Part shown: positions 8,427 to 17,724 of the stretch, piece by piece
Layout: every line of letters begins with the position of its first letter
Numbering within the stretch: position 1 is the stretch's first letter
NCBI GenBank assembly: GCA_028690665.1
Contig: JAQVAV010000002.1
Coordinates: 310,001-374,000 of the forward strand
Length of the DNA stretch: 64,000 bases
From: Paludibacter sp.
Lineage (GTDB): Bacteria; Bacteroidota; Bacteroidia; Bacteroidales; Paludibacteraceae
Reading direction: 5' to 3'
The notes under the pieces: generated by a model
What the model was told of the DNA's origin: nothing
Seen by the model: the letters and a program-made list of their open reading frames with translations, nothing else
Database searches by the model: none
Program-made: the position numbers and the translations under genes

Positions 8427-9455
8427 TTAAAATAACTCAATTTTTCTAGAGTAGGTATTTCCTGTAATATCTGTAAAACGAGCTAAATATAAACCTTTTT
8501 TCAAAGAAGTGTCATATCTGCCGTTAGTAGGGGCATTGACCAATAATGAGCCTGAAAAATTGTATATACTGAGTGTTCCTTCATTTTCGGTGATAATTGA
8601 TTTTCCCAAGATACGGATTGGGCTACTTGTAATTGTCTTTACCCCGGTTCCGTCTCCTGTAAGTACGGCGTCCCATGATTTTCCGACACGAATGCCTCCA
8701 ATCTGGGCTCCGACACCACGTTGACGAAGATTAATCCCGATATTTGAAGGTTCACTATAATCACTCTGGACATCAATAGTTTCAAGTTTATTTGTTTGTT
8801 CAGCTTCCGATTTCGACAAATCCGGATTAATATATAAAGTCTGCTTGTCGTTATTGTCGCCATCTACAGCTTCATAAACAAATACGAGCAAGTTAGCAGT
8901 TCCTGTTGTTAATGTCAATCCTGAAATGGAACTTGATTCAACATAATTAGATGTAGATGAGGAGTTTTTGGTTATAGCAAAGGTTAATTCACTCCCTGCT
9001 GCATCAATTTTTGCAAATATACGTCCGCGTGTCATACTTCCGGTTTTTGATCCTTCGAAAGTAAAGAAATCGCGGTACGAATGATAACTGTGATTGGAAA
9101 CATTGATGAGAAATGCTGCATAGATTTTTTCTCCAACAACTGCGTGTAGGGTGTCGGTGCCAAATGCCACTATTTTTGTTGAAATACGTTGTGTTTCGGA
9201 TGTAGTACCTACTACCGAATCAAGAACAGCAACGTTTCCGACGCCTGATCCGGCATATCCGGTGAATGATAAAGAGCCTAGGGCAATTTTAGGGCTTACA
9301 CCCAGAGCATCTGCTGATTTTAAAGACACATACCAGTTGTTATAGCCTTCGAGATCTCCCCCGACAGTTGCAGTTTCAAAGTTTTCAACAAATACCTGTG
9401 CGTTGACTGCAAATGCAACTAAACAGGATAGCATAAGAAAAGTAATTTTTTTCAT
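8427..9455 (-). CDS. Secreted lectin-like protein with T9SS sorting domain
   Basis: This 342-aa protein has a signal peptide (residues 1-19, ending VNAQ), a beta-rich domain from about 20 to 255, and a C-terminal T9SS sorting domain (about 270-342, with SLKKGLYLARF). The central domain has no catalytic motif I recognise. Its end (GAQIGGIRVGKSWDAVL) matches the N-terminal domain of the 688-aa protein at 15629 (LVSGVRVSTSWTEA), so the two share one fold, probably concanavalin/LamG-like. It probably binds alginate or the cell surface. It lies 33 bp after the PF05426 lyase gene. Confidence 0.7.
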   Translation of the reverse strand: MKKITFLMLSCLVAFAVNAQVFVENFETATVGGDLEGYNNWYVSLKSADALGVSPKIALGSLSFTGYAGSGVGNVAVLDSVVGTTSETQRISTKIVAFGTDTLHAVVGEKIYAAFLINVSNHSYHSYRDFFTFEGSKTGSMTRGRIFAKIDAAGSELTFAITKNSSSTSNYVESSSISGLTLTTGTANLLVFVYEAVDGDNNDKQTLYINPDLSKSEAEQTNKLETIDVQSDYSEPSNIGINLRQRGVGAQIGGIRVGKSWDAVLTGDGTGVKTITSSPIRILGKSIITENEGTLSIYNFSGSLLVNAPTNGRYDTSLKKGLYLARFTDITGNTYSRKIELF

Positions 9456-9488
9456 GATGTATAAAATTTGAAAATAGAGTAATTTTTT

Positions 9489-10667
9489 TTAGTATAAAAT
9501 ATAATTGTTGTCCGTTCCATTTACCGGTAAGTATTGGGAATATGCTTCTTTGTAAGCAGGTTTTTTTAGAAAATTATCTGCCCGCAACAAAATCCAGCAA
9601 AATGCTGTTTGTACTTTTTCCCAGTCCTTAATTTGTTTATATGGAAAATCTTCCTGGCTTTTTCCTAAATATGGAAGCAAAAATTCAATGGCTTTGGTAA
9701 TACTTCGGCCATCCGATGATGTTTGATCGAACAAGTCAATATCCATGGATTTTGCCATGGCGGCCATATCTAAAAAATGAGTGAGATTAAATACCGAATA
9801 TCCGAATGCTGTTGTGCGTGCGAGTTCGAGCGGCTGGGCTCCATTGGGTTCAATCTGTTTAAATAATCTTTTTTCAGGAAACTCGTCGATATACTTCCGG
9901 GCAATATCATTTTTGCCAACAAAAAGAGCATATCTCACAATCTGTACATCGTATGCTACTCCGTGGTTATTTTTGGCAGAGGTTTCTTCCTGACCGATTT
10001 CGGAGGTGAGTAACCAGTCGAGATAGGTTGAAAACCAGTCGGTCAAAGCTTTTCTATCGCTTTTTGTAAATTCTTTGGATGATTTCAGCAATTCCACACC
10101 TTCGAGCATTTCTACAAAAGAATAGGTGTCAAGCACTCCTTCGCCGCGTCCCTTCCCTTCATTGTGTCCGGGTATGGTTTGTCCGAAATTCATGTTCGGG
10201 TTCATTTTTGTTTTTTTATCCATGAACCACATTCTCAGATTTTCGACAGCCTTTGATGCATATTTTTCATCTCCGGTCAGATAGTAAGCCAGTGACAGTG
10301 TGTAGACATTACGTGTAAATTTGGCCAACGGAACACGGTCCAATTTATCAATTTCCGGATTCACAACACCATCTTTCCGGATATATGGTAACCCGTCTGA
10401 TGTTTCCGGATTTGGCCACCAGTAACGTCCTATGCTCATATAGTCGTGTTTGTCTCCACTAGGTGGAGTCATTGGTTTATCCGTGATGGCAACCAATTCT
10501 ATATCTAAGTCTTTGCTGGCTTCCCGAATGGCTTTTTTTGATGCCTCGGTGGGTTTTAAGCGTGCGTTATCAATTGTTTTGATATTCCAAATAACGGGTT
10601 GAGCAGCAGAATAGCTATTCACTGTCATTATGGATAGAAGCACTAATATGAATCGAATATGTGGCAT
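9489..10667 (-). CDS. Alginate_lyase-domain (PF05426; PL5/PL38-like) polysaccharide lyase
   Basis: This 392-aa protein has a signal peptide (about 1-22) and one alpha/alpha-toroid domain. The family signature is seen in HDYMSIGRYWWPNP (residues 74-87). Asn234-His235 (KNNHGVAYD) and Tyr290 (TAFGYSVFNL) have the order and spacing of the His/Tyr catalytic residues of PL5 lyases. Bacteroidota members of this Pfam family are often placed in PL38, which includes glucuronan-active enzymes, so the true substrate may be poly-mannuronate or a glucuronan. It has no sorting domain and is probably periplasmic. It follows the MBL-fold gene with a 21-bp gap. Confidence 0.82.
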   Translation of the reverse strand: MPHIRFILVLLSIMTVNSYSAAQPVIWNIKTIDNARLKPTEASKKAIREASKDLDIELVAITDKPMTPPSGDKHDYMSIGRYWWPNPETSDGLPYIRKDGVVNPEIDKLDRVPLAKFTRNVYTLSLAYYLTGDEKYASKAVENLRMWFMDKKTKMNPNMNFGQTIPGHNEGKGRGEGVLDTYSFVEMLEGVELLKSSKEFTKSDRKALTDWFSTYLDWLLTSEIGQEETSAKNNHGVAYDVQIVRYALFVGKNDIARKYIDEFPEKRLFKQIEPNGAQPLELARTTAFGYSVFNLTHFLDMAAMAKSMDIDLFDQTSSDGRSITKAIEFLLPYLGKSQEDFPYKQIKDWEKVQTAFCWILLRADNFLKKPAYKEAYSQYLPVNGTDNNYILY

Positions 10668-10688
10668 ATATATTTTTGATTTAAAATA

Positions 10689-11525
10689 TTAATTTGATGA
10701 TTTAAGAAAGTATATTCCTGGAAATAAAGATTTTAATTGCTTTGTTTTCGATTCCCATTCGTCATATTTTTTTAATGGAACATGCATTAGGATTATTTTC
10801 TTGGGGTTTAACTTCTCTGTAATGTATTTAAGATTTTCAGATGAACTTAATAATCCGTAATACATAAAAGCTATATCAACATTCGGAATAGAGTTCTGAT
10901 CATTATCAAAATATGCTTTTAAATTATTAAAATCTACATCCCCAGAATGAAAAATTCTTACTCCATCAGTTTCTATTGTGTAAGCTGTATTGTACATATA
11001 CTCTTCCAGATCAATGCCATTTTTTATGTATGGCAAATGTTTTATTGAATGAGCAGTAATGTTTACGCCATCTACAGATTTTGATAAGCTTCTGTTCAAT
11101 TCCGGAGTGAGTTCAATAAACTGCTTCTTACAGCTTATAAAACCAAACTGGTCGCCATCGATAAAAACAAGAGCCGGTTTATTTGTTACTAATTGGATAT
11201 TCTGGAACTTTCTTAAGTACTTATAAACCATTGCAGGGTTGCAATGATCTTTATGATAATGGGTTAAAAAATAAAGGTTGATGCTGTCAAAAGGAGCAAT
11301 TCCATTCATAATAGCATTTAATGTATCTTTTGAGGGAGTATCGAAAACTCCGTAACTCTCAGTGAATAATGCATCAACCAGTATTTTATGTTGCGATGTT
11401 GTAATTAAATAACCTTCGTTTGCTATGTAAGTTATTTCTAATTTAGGATTTAATGCCTTTGCACTGTTTAAAAAACTATGTGCAAATAATACTGACCATA
11501 TAATTAAAATTTTTTTGAAATCCAT
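10689..11525 (-). CDS. Metallo-beta-lactamase-fold hydrolase, exported
   Basis: This 278-aa protein has the zinc motif THYHKDH (His89, His91, Asp93, His94), a later FHSGDVDF segment giving the bridging Asp, and a C-terminal histidine in ILMHVP. A hydrophobic N-terminus (about 1-24) suggests export to the periplasm. UlaG-like lactonases share this fold, but I cannot assign a substrate. In this operon it lies between the acetylesterase-like and PF05426 lyase genes. A role as a lactonase or as an enzyme acting on modified uronate oligosaccharides is only inference. Confidence 0.75.
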   Translation of the reverse strand: MDFKKILIIWSVLFAHSFLNSAKALNPKLEITYIANEGYLITTSQHKILVDALFTESYGVFDTPSKDTLNAIMNGIAPFDSINLYFLTHYHKDHCNPAMVYKYLRKFQNIQLVTNKPALVFIDGDQFGFISCKKQFIELTPELNRSLSKSVDGVNITAHSIKHLPYIKNGIDLEEYMYNTAYTIETDGVRIFHSGDVDFNNLKAYFDNDQNSIPNVDIAFMYYGLLSSSENLKYITEKLNPKKIILMHVPLKKYDEWESKTKQLKSLFPGIYFLKSSN

Positions 11526-11550
11526 GGATGCTGAAAATACAAAAGATTAA

Positions 11551-13098
11551 TCAATAGTTTGTTGCTTTAACGTTATGTGTCAGTAATTCAAAATGATCTG
11601 TTCTGAATGGAGATGCCGGAAATCCTGCCGTATTTTTCAGGTTGGCATCTGTCCAGTTGACCCAACCATAACGAACAGCTACAGGATGAGCAACCAATGG
11701 AGATGAAACTTCTATTTTGTCCCCCGTAATAACCGCTTCGGCCGGAACAAACTTTTTATCATCGCCACATATTGTAAAACCTTTAAGCTCTCCATCGGAA
11801 GTTAAGCCTCCGTATACAAAGTCGAATGACAGAACAGCTTTATTGGCTTTGATTTTCATGTTCTTACATAACGGGCCTGAGTAAGGAACATTCATGTCGT
11901 AAACGCGATTAAAAGCAATAGCGGCCAATCGTTTTCCCACAGGTTCTTTATATGTCGGGTGGATGTCATTCTTCTCACCCTTATCAATGCTGACAGCCAT
12001 GCCTGTGTTTTTTACTTTTTCCCAAGTTTGCAGTTGAGCTTCGCGCAACTCTGCCCAATAAGGTTTTACTCCATACGCCGGATGATCATAATCAGCCAGT
12101 TGCACGAAAAGAAAAGGCAAATTTTTGTTCTGCAGATCGGAACGCCATTCTGTAATGAGTGCCGGAAAGAGTGTTTTATACTGTTCTGCCCGTTTAGCAT
12201 TAGCTTCGCCCTGATACCAGATAACGCCTTTTGAACTGTATGGAATGATCCGTTTAAACATATTGTCGTATAAAACGTATGGGCGTTTATAGTTTTTGTC
12301 ACCCATGGGCTCCACCGGACGGACAGCATTCTCAAATCCGGATTTTACAGAATCCTTATAGAGTTTATACTCCGAAAGGTATTTTTTATACAGAGCTTCG
12401 TAACGATCGTTACCTAACGATTCTGTATATTCTTCATAAGATTTTACGATCGGAGCATGTTCCGGATTACTTAATAAAGTTTCACGGCTCATCCATACTT
12501 CTGCGGAGGTTCCTCCTTTATAGCAACAAATAATTCCAACCGGTACATTGAGTTTTTTCTGTAAATCTTTGGCGAAAAAATAGGCTACAGCCGACATGGG
12601 TGACATATTTTTGGTGGTTGCTGTGCGCCAGTTCATATCGCCCGGAGTTTTTTGTCCCGGATAGGTAATAACCGGGACCATAACAAAACGGATGTTTTTA
12701 TTTTGGGCGTTGGCAATTTCCTTTTCTCCGCCTTCTGCTTTGTCTAGCCTGAATCCCATATTCGATTGTCCACCCGCAATCCAAACTTCTCCAACGTAGA
12801 TTTCATTGAATTTTAGGGATGAAGTTCCACTTTTTACGGTCATTTCAAAAGGGCCGCCTGCTTTCAATGCTTTTAGTTCGTCGGTCCATTTTCCGTCAGT
12901 ATTTGTTTTTGTCCGAAAGTTTTTTCCCTGTATTTCTACTGTAACTTCACTTCCGGGGGAAGCTGTTCCCCAGATTAAAACTTTTGAGTTTTGCTGGAGA
13001 ACAGCTCCGTTATTGAATATCTCATTGATAGTGAGTTGCTGGGCTGTTGAAAGTATGCTTATAAAAAGCAGTCCGGCTATTAAACCTTTTAATTTCAT
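11551..13098 (-). CDS. Sialate O-acetylesterase-family (SGNH) esterase
   Basis: This 515-aa protein has a signal peptide ending STAQ and an N-terminal beta domain. A split SGNH hydrolase domain follows. The nucleophile is Ser112 in GGQSNMGF, the block III motif is WYQGEANA, and the Asp-His pair is in KNDIHPTY near residue 385. Family members remove O-acetyl groups from sugars, including plant and bacterial polysaccharides. In an alginate locus it may deacetylate O-acetylated mannuronate of bacterial alginate. Its ATG overlaps the stop of the preceding esterase gene by one base (TAATG), so the two are translationally coupled. Confidence 0.87.
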   Translation of the reverse strand: MKLKGLIAGLLFISILSTAQQLTINEIFNNGAVLQQNSKVLIWGTASPGSEVTVEIQGKNFRTKTNTDGKWTDELKALKAGGPFEMTVKSGTSSLKFNEIYVGEVWIAGGQSNMGFRLDKAEGGEKEIANAQNKNIRFVMVPVITYPGQKTPGDMNWRTATTKNMSPMSAVAYFFAKDLQKKLNVPVGIICCYKGGTSAEVWMSRETLLSNPEHAPIVKSYEEYTESLGNDRYEALYKKYLSEYKLYKDSVKSGFENAVRPVEPMGDKNYKRPYVLYDNMFKRIIPYSSKGVIWYQGEANAKRAEQYKTLFPALITEWRSDLQNKNLPFLFVQLADYDHPAYGVKPYWAELREAQLQTWEKVKNTGMAVSIDKGEKNDIHPTYKEPVGKRLAAIAFNRVYDMNVPYSGPLCKNMKIKANKAVLSFDFVYGGLTSDGELKGFTICGDDKKFVPAEAVITGDKIEVSSPLVAHPVAVRYGWVNWTDANLKNTAGFPASPFRTDHFELLTHNVKATNY

Positions 13099-15443
13099 TA
13101 TTTTACTATGATTTTAGAAATCGATTTGTTTGTTTTGGTAGCTATTTTTACTAAATAGATCCCTTTTTGAGATAACTGAATGTTTTTTTGTTGTGTGTTT
13201 ATCACCAGACTGCCAATGCAATTGTATATGCTTACATTGACATTTTCAGTTGAGTTAATCACAATATTTTGACCTGATACTGATATTTTTGAATCAGTTT
13301 TTGTTAATTCAGTTCCGGTGGACTGTTCATTGAGAATTTTGGTCAGGAATGTTGTTATTTCAGTTTGCATTTGCGTATTATACTCAGTAGAAAAGCCTCC
13401 GTGTCCACCATCGGGTACAGTCGTAAACATTGTTTCTACTCCGGCATTTACCAAGGCATCATGCAAGGTAACAGACTGACTGTAAGGAACAGTAGGGTCG
13501 GCATCGCCATGTATAATATAAGTTGGAGGAGTTTCTGCATTTACATAAGTAATTGGCGACAAAGAGTCAATATACGATTGATCGGATGCATGATCACCTA
13601 ACCAGTCTACCAATGAAGTGTAGAACATAAAATTAGTCAGATCGGCAGGACCGTATTTGTCGATTACGGCCATTACTTTATAATCATCTCCGGTATAAAG
13701 AGTACAATCGTTATCGAACAAAGGATCGTTTTTCAGGTATCCGGCAAGTAAAGCCAAATGTCCTCCGGCCGATCCACCCTGAAAGACGATTTTCATCGGA
13801 TCAATGTTGAGTTCCTGTGCATGGTTCAAAAGGTACTGCATGGCTCCGCGAACATCTTCAATGGCAGCCGGAGCTGTAGCTTCTCCTGTCATACGATATT
13901 CGACATTAGCTACAGCAAAACCCATATCGAAATACATACTGAACCCGCTCTGATCTTCTTTGTAACCATGATTCCAACCGCCTCCATGCATATTTATAAT
14001 AACAGGAACCGGAGCAGTAGGATTAGTCGGATAATAAATATCCATGCGCGTATTTGAACTGTTGACATCTTTGTACACCACATCAATTAATCCGTTATAA
14101 TTGTCCGGGTAGGCAATTGATCGCAGGGTTTGAAAGTTCAGTGTAATGTTTTTGGATAGGTTTGCTTCATTTCCGGTTTCAACAAGGGTTCCGGCCGAAA
14201 CCGTTAAGGTGTGATCCTGATTAACTCCGGGAGTTGTTGTCAGTGTTACGGGAATTGTAACAACATTATCTGTGATAACACAATTTTCTAACGGAATCGA
14301 AACGCCATCTAAAAGAATAGTTCCGCTACCGAGACTAACATTTTTATTGAAAGTAAGAGTTAATTCCTTTTTGAGATTTGAATAACATACTTCACCTTCA
14401 GTAGGCGAGGTGCTGCGCAATGTCAGTTCCATAGCTTCCTGATAGGTTTGTGTTACAATTTTATATATGTACAAACCACTGCCAGTATTGTTGACAATTC
14501 TTAACTTTGTAAGTTCATTTCTAAGTAATGGAATAACATAAATACTGTCCGGAGTTTTCCGGGTATCGTATGTGCCCACAGTTTGCCATTCTGCATTGAC
14601 AAGTTCTTCCAACCTGAAACTTTTATCGGTTGTTCCTGTGGCTGCATGTATTTCTACTTCTCCTACGGTATTCAGCGCCGGAAATTCTATGGCTCCTGAT
14701 TCAGTGTTTTTGTCCACTAAAATTCTGTTGGTATGTTTTTCTCCGGTGGTACAGGTAACCGATCCGGCATAAACAAATGCATGAACAAGATTAAATCCGT
14801 TTACAGTGGAACTGGGAAAGCTTCCGCTTGAATATGCTGTTGTTGCAACCTCACCCCAAGTACCATCGCCGAAGTCGGTGGAAATTTTATCCACAGATTC
14901 CGGAGTAACTATTGTTCCTGAATATTTACTTAGTTCAATATCGTCGACAATAAACCAACCCAAATTTACATATTCGGGATCTTCAGAAACTGTTGCGTAA
15001 AATATAATTTTAAAAGTATTCGTGGAATCATTAATCGGAACGGATATTTGTTCAAATCCGGGAGTTGCCGATTTATTAGGAAAATCGAATGCGTTATAAG
15101 TTTTTAAAATAGTAGTATCGTTACCAATGACTTTACCAATATACAAAGTCATATAAGTGGCATTGGCATTCTTCGATACATAAAAGGAAAGTGTATCGGC
15201 TCCTGTTACTTCCGGGCTGATCAGGTTCTTTCCATATCTTCCTGAACCGGCAGTATCAAACTTCGGAGCATAGGTCGCAGAGAAAGATAATCCGGTATGA
15301 TTAAGGGAAGATGTTGCACTACATTGTCTAATCCAACCATCAGGGGTAGATGTTGCAAAGCCTTCCTGAAAATGGTATTCGGTAGCGTATAGGGCAACGA
15401 TACCGATAAAAGATACCAAAAATGTGAATAATACTTTTTTCAT
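13098..15443 (-). CDS. Multidomain secreted alpha/beta-hydrolase esterase with T9SS domain
   Basis: This 781-aa protein has a signal peptide (1-20) and a beta-sandwich domain at about 25-180. A module at 187-333, shared with the 688-aa protein, follows, then a Big-like domain at about 340-435. The esterase domain spans 445-705. It has the oxyanion motif HGGG (486-489), Ser558 in GGSAGGH, Asp647 or Asp649 in HGDADP, and His681, as in BD-FAE/acetyl-xylan-esterase-like enzymes. The last 70 residues are a T9SS sorting domain. It is coupled to the SGNH esterase gene, so two esterases are made together, as expected for an acetylated substrate. The substrate is inferred. Confidence 0.85.
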   Translation of the reverse strand: MKKVLFTFLVSFIGIVALYATEYHFQEGFATSTPDGWIRQCSATSSLNHTGLSFSATYAPKFDTAGSGRYGKNLISPEVTGADTLSFYVSKNANATYMTLYIGKVIGNDTTILKTYNAFDFPNKSATPGFEQISVPINDSTNTFKIIFYATVSEDPEYVNLGWFIVDDIELSKYSGTIVTPESVDKISTDFGDGTWGEVATTAYSSGSFPSSTVNGFNLVHAFVYAGSVTCTTGEKHTNRILVDKNTESGAIEFPALNTVGEVEIHAATGTTDKSFRLEELVNAEWQTVGTYDTRKTPDSIYVIPLLRNELTKLRIVNNTGSGLYIYKIVTQTYQEAMELTLRSTSPTEGEVCYSNLKKELTLTFNKNVSLGSGTILLDGVSIPLENCVITDNVVTIPVTLTTTPGVNQDHTLTVSAGTLVETGNEANLSKNITLNFQTLRSIAYPDNYNGLIDVVYKDVNSSNTRMDIYYPTNPTAPVPVIINMHGGGWNHGYKEDQSGFSMYFDMGFAVANVEYRMTGEATAPAAIEDVRGAMQYLLNHAQELNIDPMKIVFQGGSAGGHLALLAGYLKNDPLFDNDCTLYTGDDYKVMAVIDKYGPADLTNFMFYTSLVDWLGDHASDQSYIDSLSPITYVNAETPPTYIIHGDADPTVPYSQSVTLHDALVNAGVETMFTTVPDGGHGGFSTEYNTQMQTEITTFLTKILNEQSTGTELTKTDSKISVSGQNIVINSTENVNVSIYNCIGSLVINTQQKNIQLSQKGIYLVKIATKTNKSISKIIVK

Positions 15444-15462
15444 TATAAATTACAAAATTTAA

Positions 15463-15613
15463 GAGGGTGTCCAATAAGTGTTTGTTCTGAACACAAATTA
15501 CGCAAATCGCACAAATTAACACAAATCCAATTTACAATATTGCCATATTATCAACAACTTATGATTTGCGTTAATCTGCGGATATTTGCGTTCTTTTTCT
15601 TTTTAGACACTCT
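15463..15613. repeat. Dispersed repeat family A, copy 1
   Basis: This 150-bp palindromic element is nearly the same as the copy at 51959-52108 and more distantly like 44690-44848. Its ends are imperfect inverted repeats carrying GAACACAAATTACGCAAAT and, reversed, GAACGCAAATATCCGC. It fills the 185-bp gap between two co-directional genes of the alginate locus. No coding capacity is seen. Confidence 0.8.
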
Positions 15614-15628
15614 CTATAGGGTGAAAAA

Positions 15629-17695
15629 TTATTGAATTGTTATTTTCTGAATTTTCCGGGTGCCGGAATGATTTGTGAATTTTACAATATAAAGTCCGGA
15701 TGACAAATTAGTATTTACAGACTTTGCATCCTCAACAGAAATAATTTGTGAACCTTGGATGTTGAATATCTGAATATTACCGGATTCTGAACAAATAACT
15801 TTTTTGTTTTTAGCAAAAATGATTAAATTTTCAGAATACTGGCCAACTGCGGTATTTATATCGTGCAAAGTGGTTACAGAAGAAGATTCGGCTGAGAGAA
15901 ATGAATCTGAATAATCGATGTCTCCATCGCCAATAGCCTGAACTTTATAGGTATAAGTAGAATCTGATTGTAACCCTGTTACTGCCTGACTTTCTGTTGC
16001 TTGTCCGTCTACATCGACCGTTGTAATATTGGAACTTCCTTTATAAATCCATATTTTATATCCTGTTGCATTTGCCACAGCTGACCAGTTGACCGTGAAT
16101 CCTGTGGTAGTTGCATTGCTTGCAGCAGATACGACAGGTTTATTCAGCAATACGGGATTGGTATTTCTGCTAATAATTTGATAAATGTATACACCTCCCG
16201 TAGTCGGATTTTCAATTTTTAATTTGGTCGGGGTTGTTCTCTGCAAAGAGATGATATAAATAGAATCGGTACCTGCTGCTTTAGTTCCGGCTTCGTAAAC
16301 ATAAGTGTCGCCAAGGGCATCCCACGAATTGGTTGTCTGGTTGAACTCTTTCAATTGAAACCCGTTTCCGGCTGTTCCGGCAGTAGCATGTATTTCAATT
16401 TGCTGCATTGCATTTATGGTAGGTAGGCTTATGCTACCACCGTAAGTTACTTTGTCCATAACAATGCGGTTGACATGGTATTCTCCTTTAATTCCTCTGG
16501 CTGATCCAGCATAGAATGTGGCTGAATTCAATTCGAACCCATTGACTGAATAACTTGGATAAGTGCCGGCAGATGGTTGAGAGGTAGCTATTTCACCCCA
16601 GGTTCCATCATTAAAATCGGTATTAAGAGCATTCGTTGCATAAGGATCGAGTGTTGTTATTTCAGTAGATGAAGCTGACGGGTCGGAATCGTTGTAATTG
16701 GTAACATCTCCTATGGCAATCACCTGATAAGTATAGCTCATTCCTGACATGAGCCCTGTAATTTCGGCAGATGAAGATGCCTGACCTTCAACGTTGGTTG
16801 TGCTTATAAGATTGGTTCCGAGATATACTTTTACATCGTATCCTATTGCATTACTTACCGGAGTCCAGTTGGCGGTGAAACCTGTTTCGGTAGCACTTGT
16901 AGGTGTTCCTACAACCGGAGCTGATAACTGGGGGGCATTTGACTGGATAGCAGTAGCTTCTGTCCAACTTGTTGATACTCTTACACCACTAACTAAAAAT
17001 TTTGCATAAGATGCTCCATTGTGTTTAAACATTAAATATCCTAATGATGTACGAGCGGTTCCATCCGAATCAGCACTTACATCGGCTGTTGGCTCGGTAG
17101 TGGTTCCTAACACAGGATTGACAAATAAGGATGCTGTTGTAGTAGCAAAATCATATTTAATAACAATTAGATACACTTCATCTGCATTGTAAGTGTTTGA
17201 CGACCATTGGATGTCGCCACTGGAAGTGCTTGATCTGGTTATACCAAGCCGGAATGGATTTTTAGTTTGATCTGCCTGCTTTCCTGCCCAAAGTTTTACG
17301 GCTGAGTTAGTAGTGCTGTTGGACAAACCCAAAACTTCGGAAGCTGTTTGTCCTTGATTTCCATTAGCCTGATATAGGTATGAAATATAAATGGCACCGG
17401 TTGTTATGGCATCAAAAGGTCTGTATGCTATGTAATTTGATCCTGCCGAGTAGTCCTGATTAATTTTGTTTCCTACACCTGAAAAAATGTAAGTTCCTCC
17501 TGTGTTTGAATAGACTAAACCTCCGGATTCTATGTTTCGACCTGTTCCGGTAGTAATAGTTCCTGTGTTTGTCCATGTTGAGGTTTCGTCGGCAAGATTT
17601 GCCACGGAGTAATTAAATGTTTCATCAATAATTACCGCTGCATTGGATAAAAATGTAAGAGTAAGCATTGATACTAATAAAGTAAATTTTTTCAT
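15629..17695 (-). CDS. Secreted lectin/FN3 protein with T9SS domain
   Basis: This 688-aa protein has a signal peptide (1-19), an N-terminal lectin-like domain (20-250) and a fibronectin III domain (about 255-350). A module at 358-510 also occurs in the esterase at 13098. A second FN3 domain (about 515-610) and a T9SS sorting domain (about 620-688) follow. I see no catalytic motif. It is most likely a carbohydrate-binding or surface scaffold protein made with the PL6 lyase, whose stop codon lies 29 bp upstream. The shared module with the motif DGTWGE and a VNRI strand could be an undescribed carbohydrate-binding module. Confidence 0.72.
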   Translation of the reverse strand: MKKFTLLVSMLTLTFLSNAAVIIDETFNYSVANLADETSTWTNTGTITTGTGRNIESGGLVYSNTGGTYIFSGVGNKINQDYSAGSNYIAYRPFDAITTGAIYISYLYQANGNQGQTASEVLGLSNSTTNSAVKLWAGKQADQTKNPFRLGITRSSTSSGDIQWSSNTYNADEVYLIVIKYDFATTTASLFVNPVLGTTTEPTADVSADSDGTARTSLGYLMFKHNGASYAKFLVSGVRVSTSWTEATAIQSNAPQLSAPVVGTPTSATETGFTANWTPVSNAIGYDVKVYLGTNLISTTNVEGQASSSAEITGLMSGMSYTYQVIAIGDVTNYNDSDPSASSTEITTLDPYATNALNTDFNDGTWGEIATSQPSAGTYPSYSVNGFELNSATFYAGSARGIKGEYHVNRIVMDKVTYGGSISLPTINAMQQIEIHATAGTAGNGFQLKEFNQTTNSWDALGDTYVYEAGTKAAGTDSIYIISLQRTTPTKLKIENPTTGGVYIYQIISRNTNPVLLNKPVVSAASNATTTGFTVNWSAVANATGYKIWIYKGSSNITTVDVDGQATESQAVTGLQSDSTYTYKVQAIGDGDIDYSDSFLSAESSSVTTLHDINTAVGQYSENLIIFAKNKKVICSESGNIQIFNIQGSQIISVEDAKSVNTNLSSGLYIVKFTNHSGTRKIQKITIQ

Positions 17696-17724
17696 GATAA
17701 TTTATTTTTATAGAGTTCTGTAAT

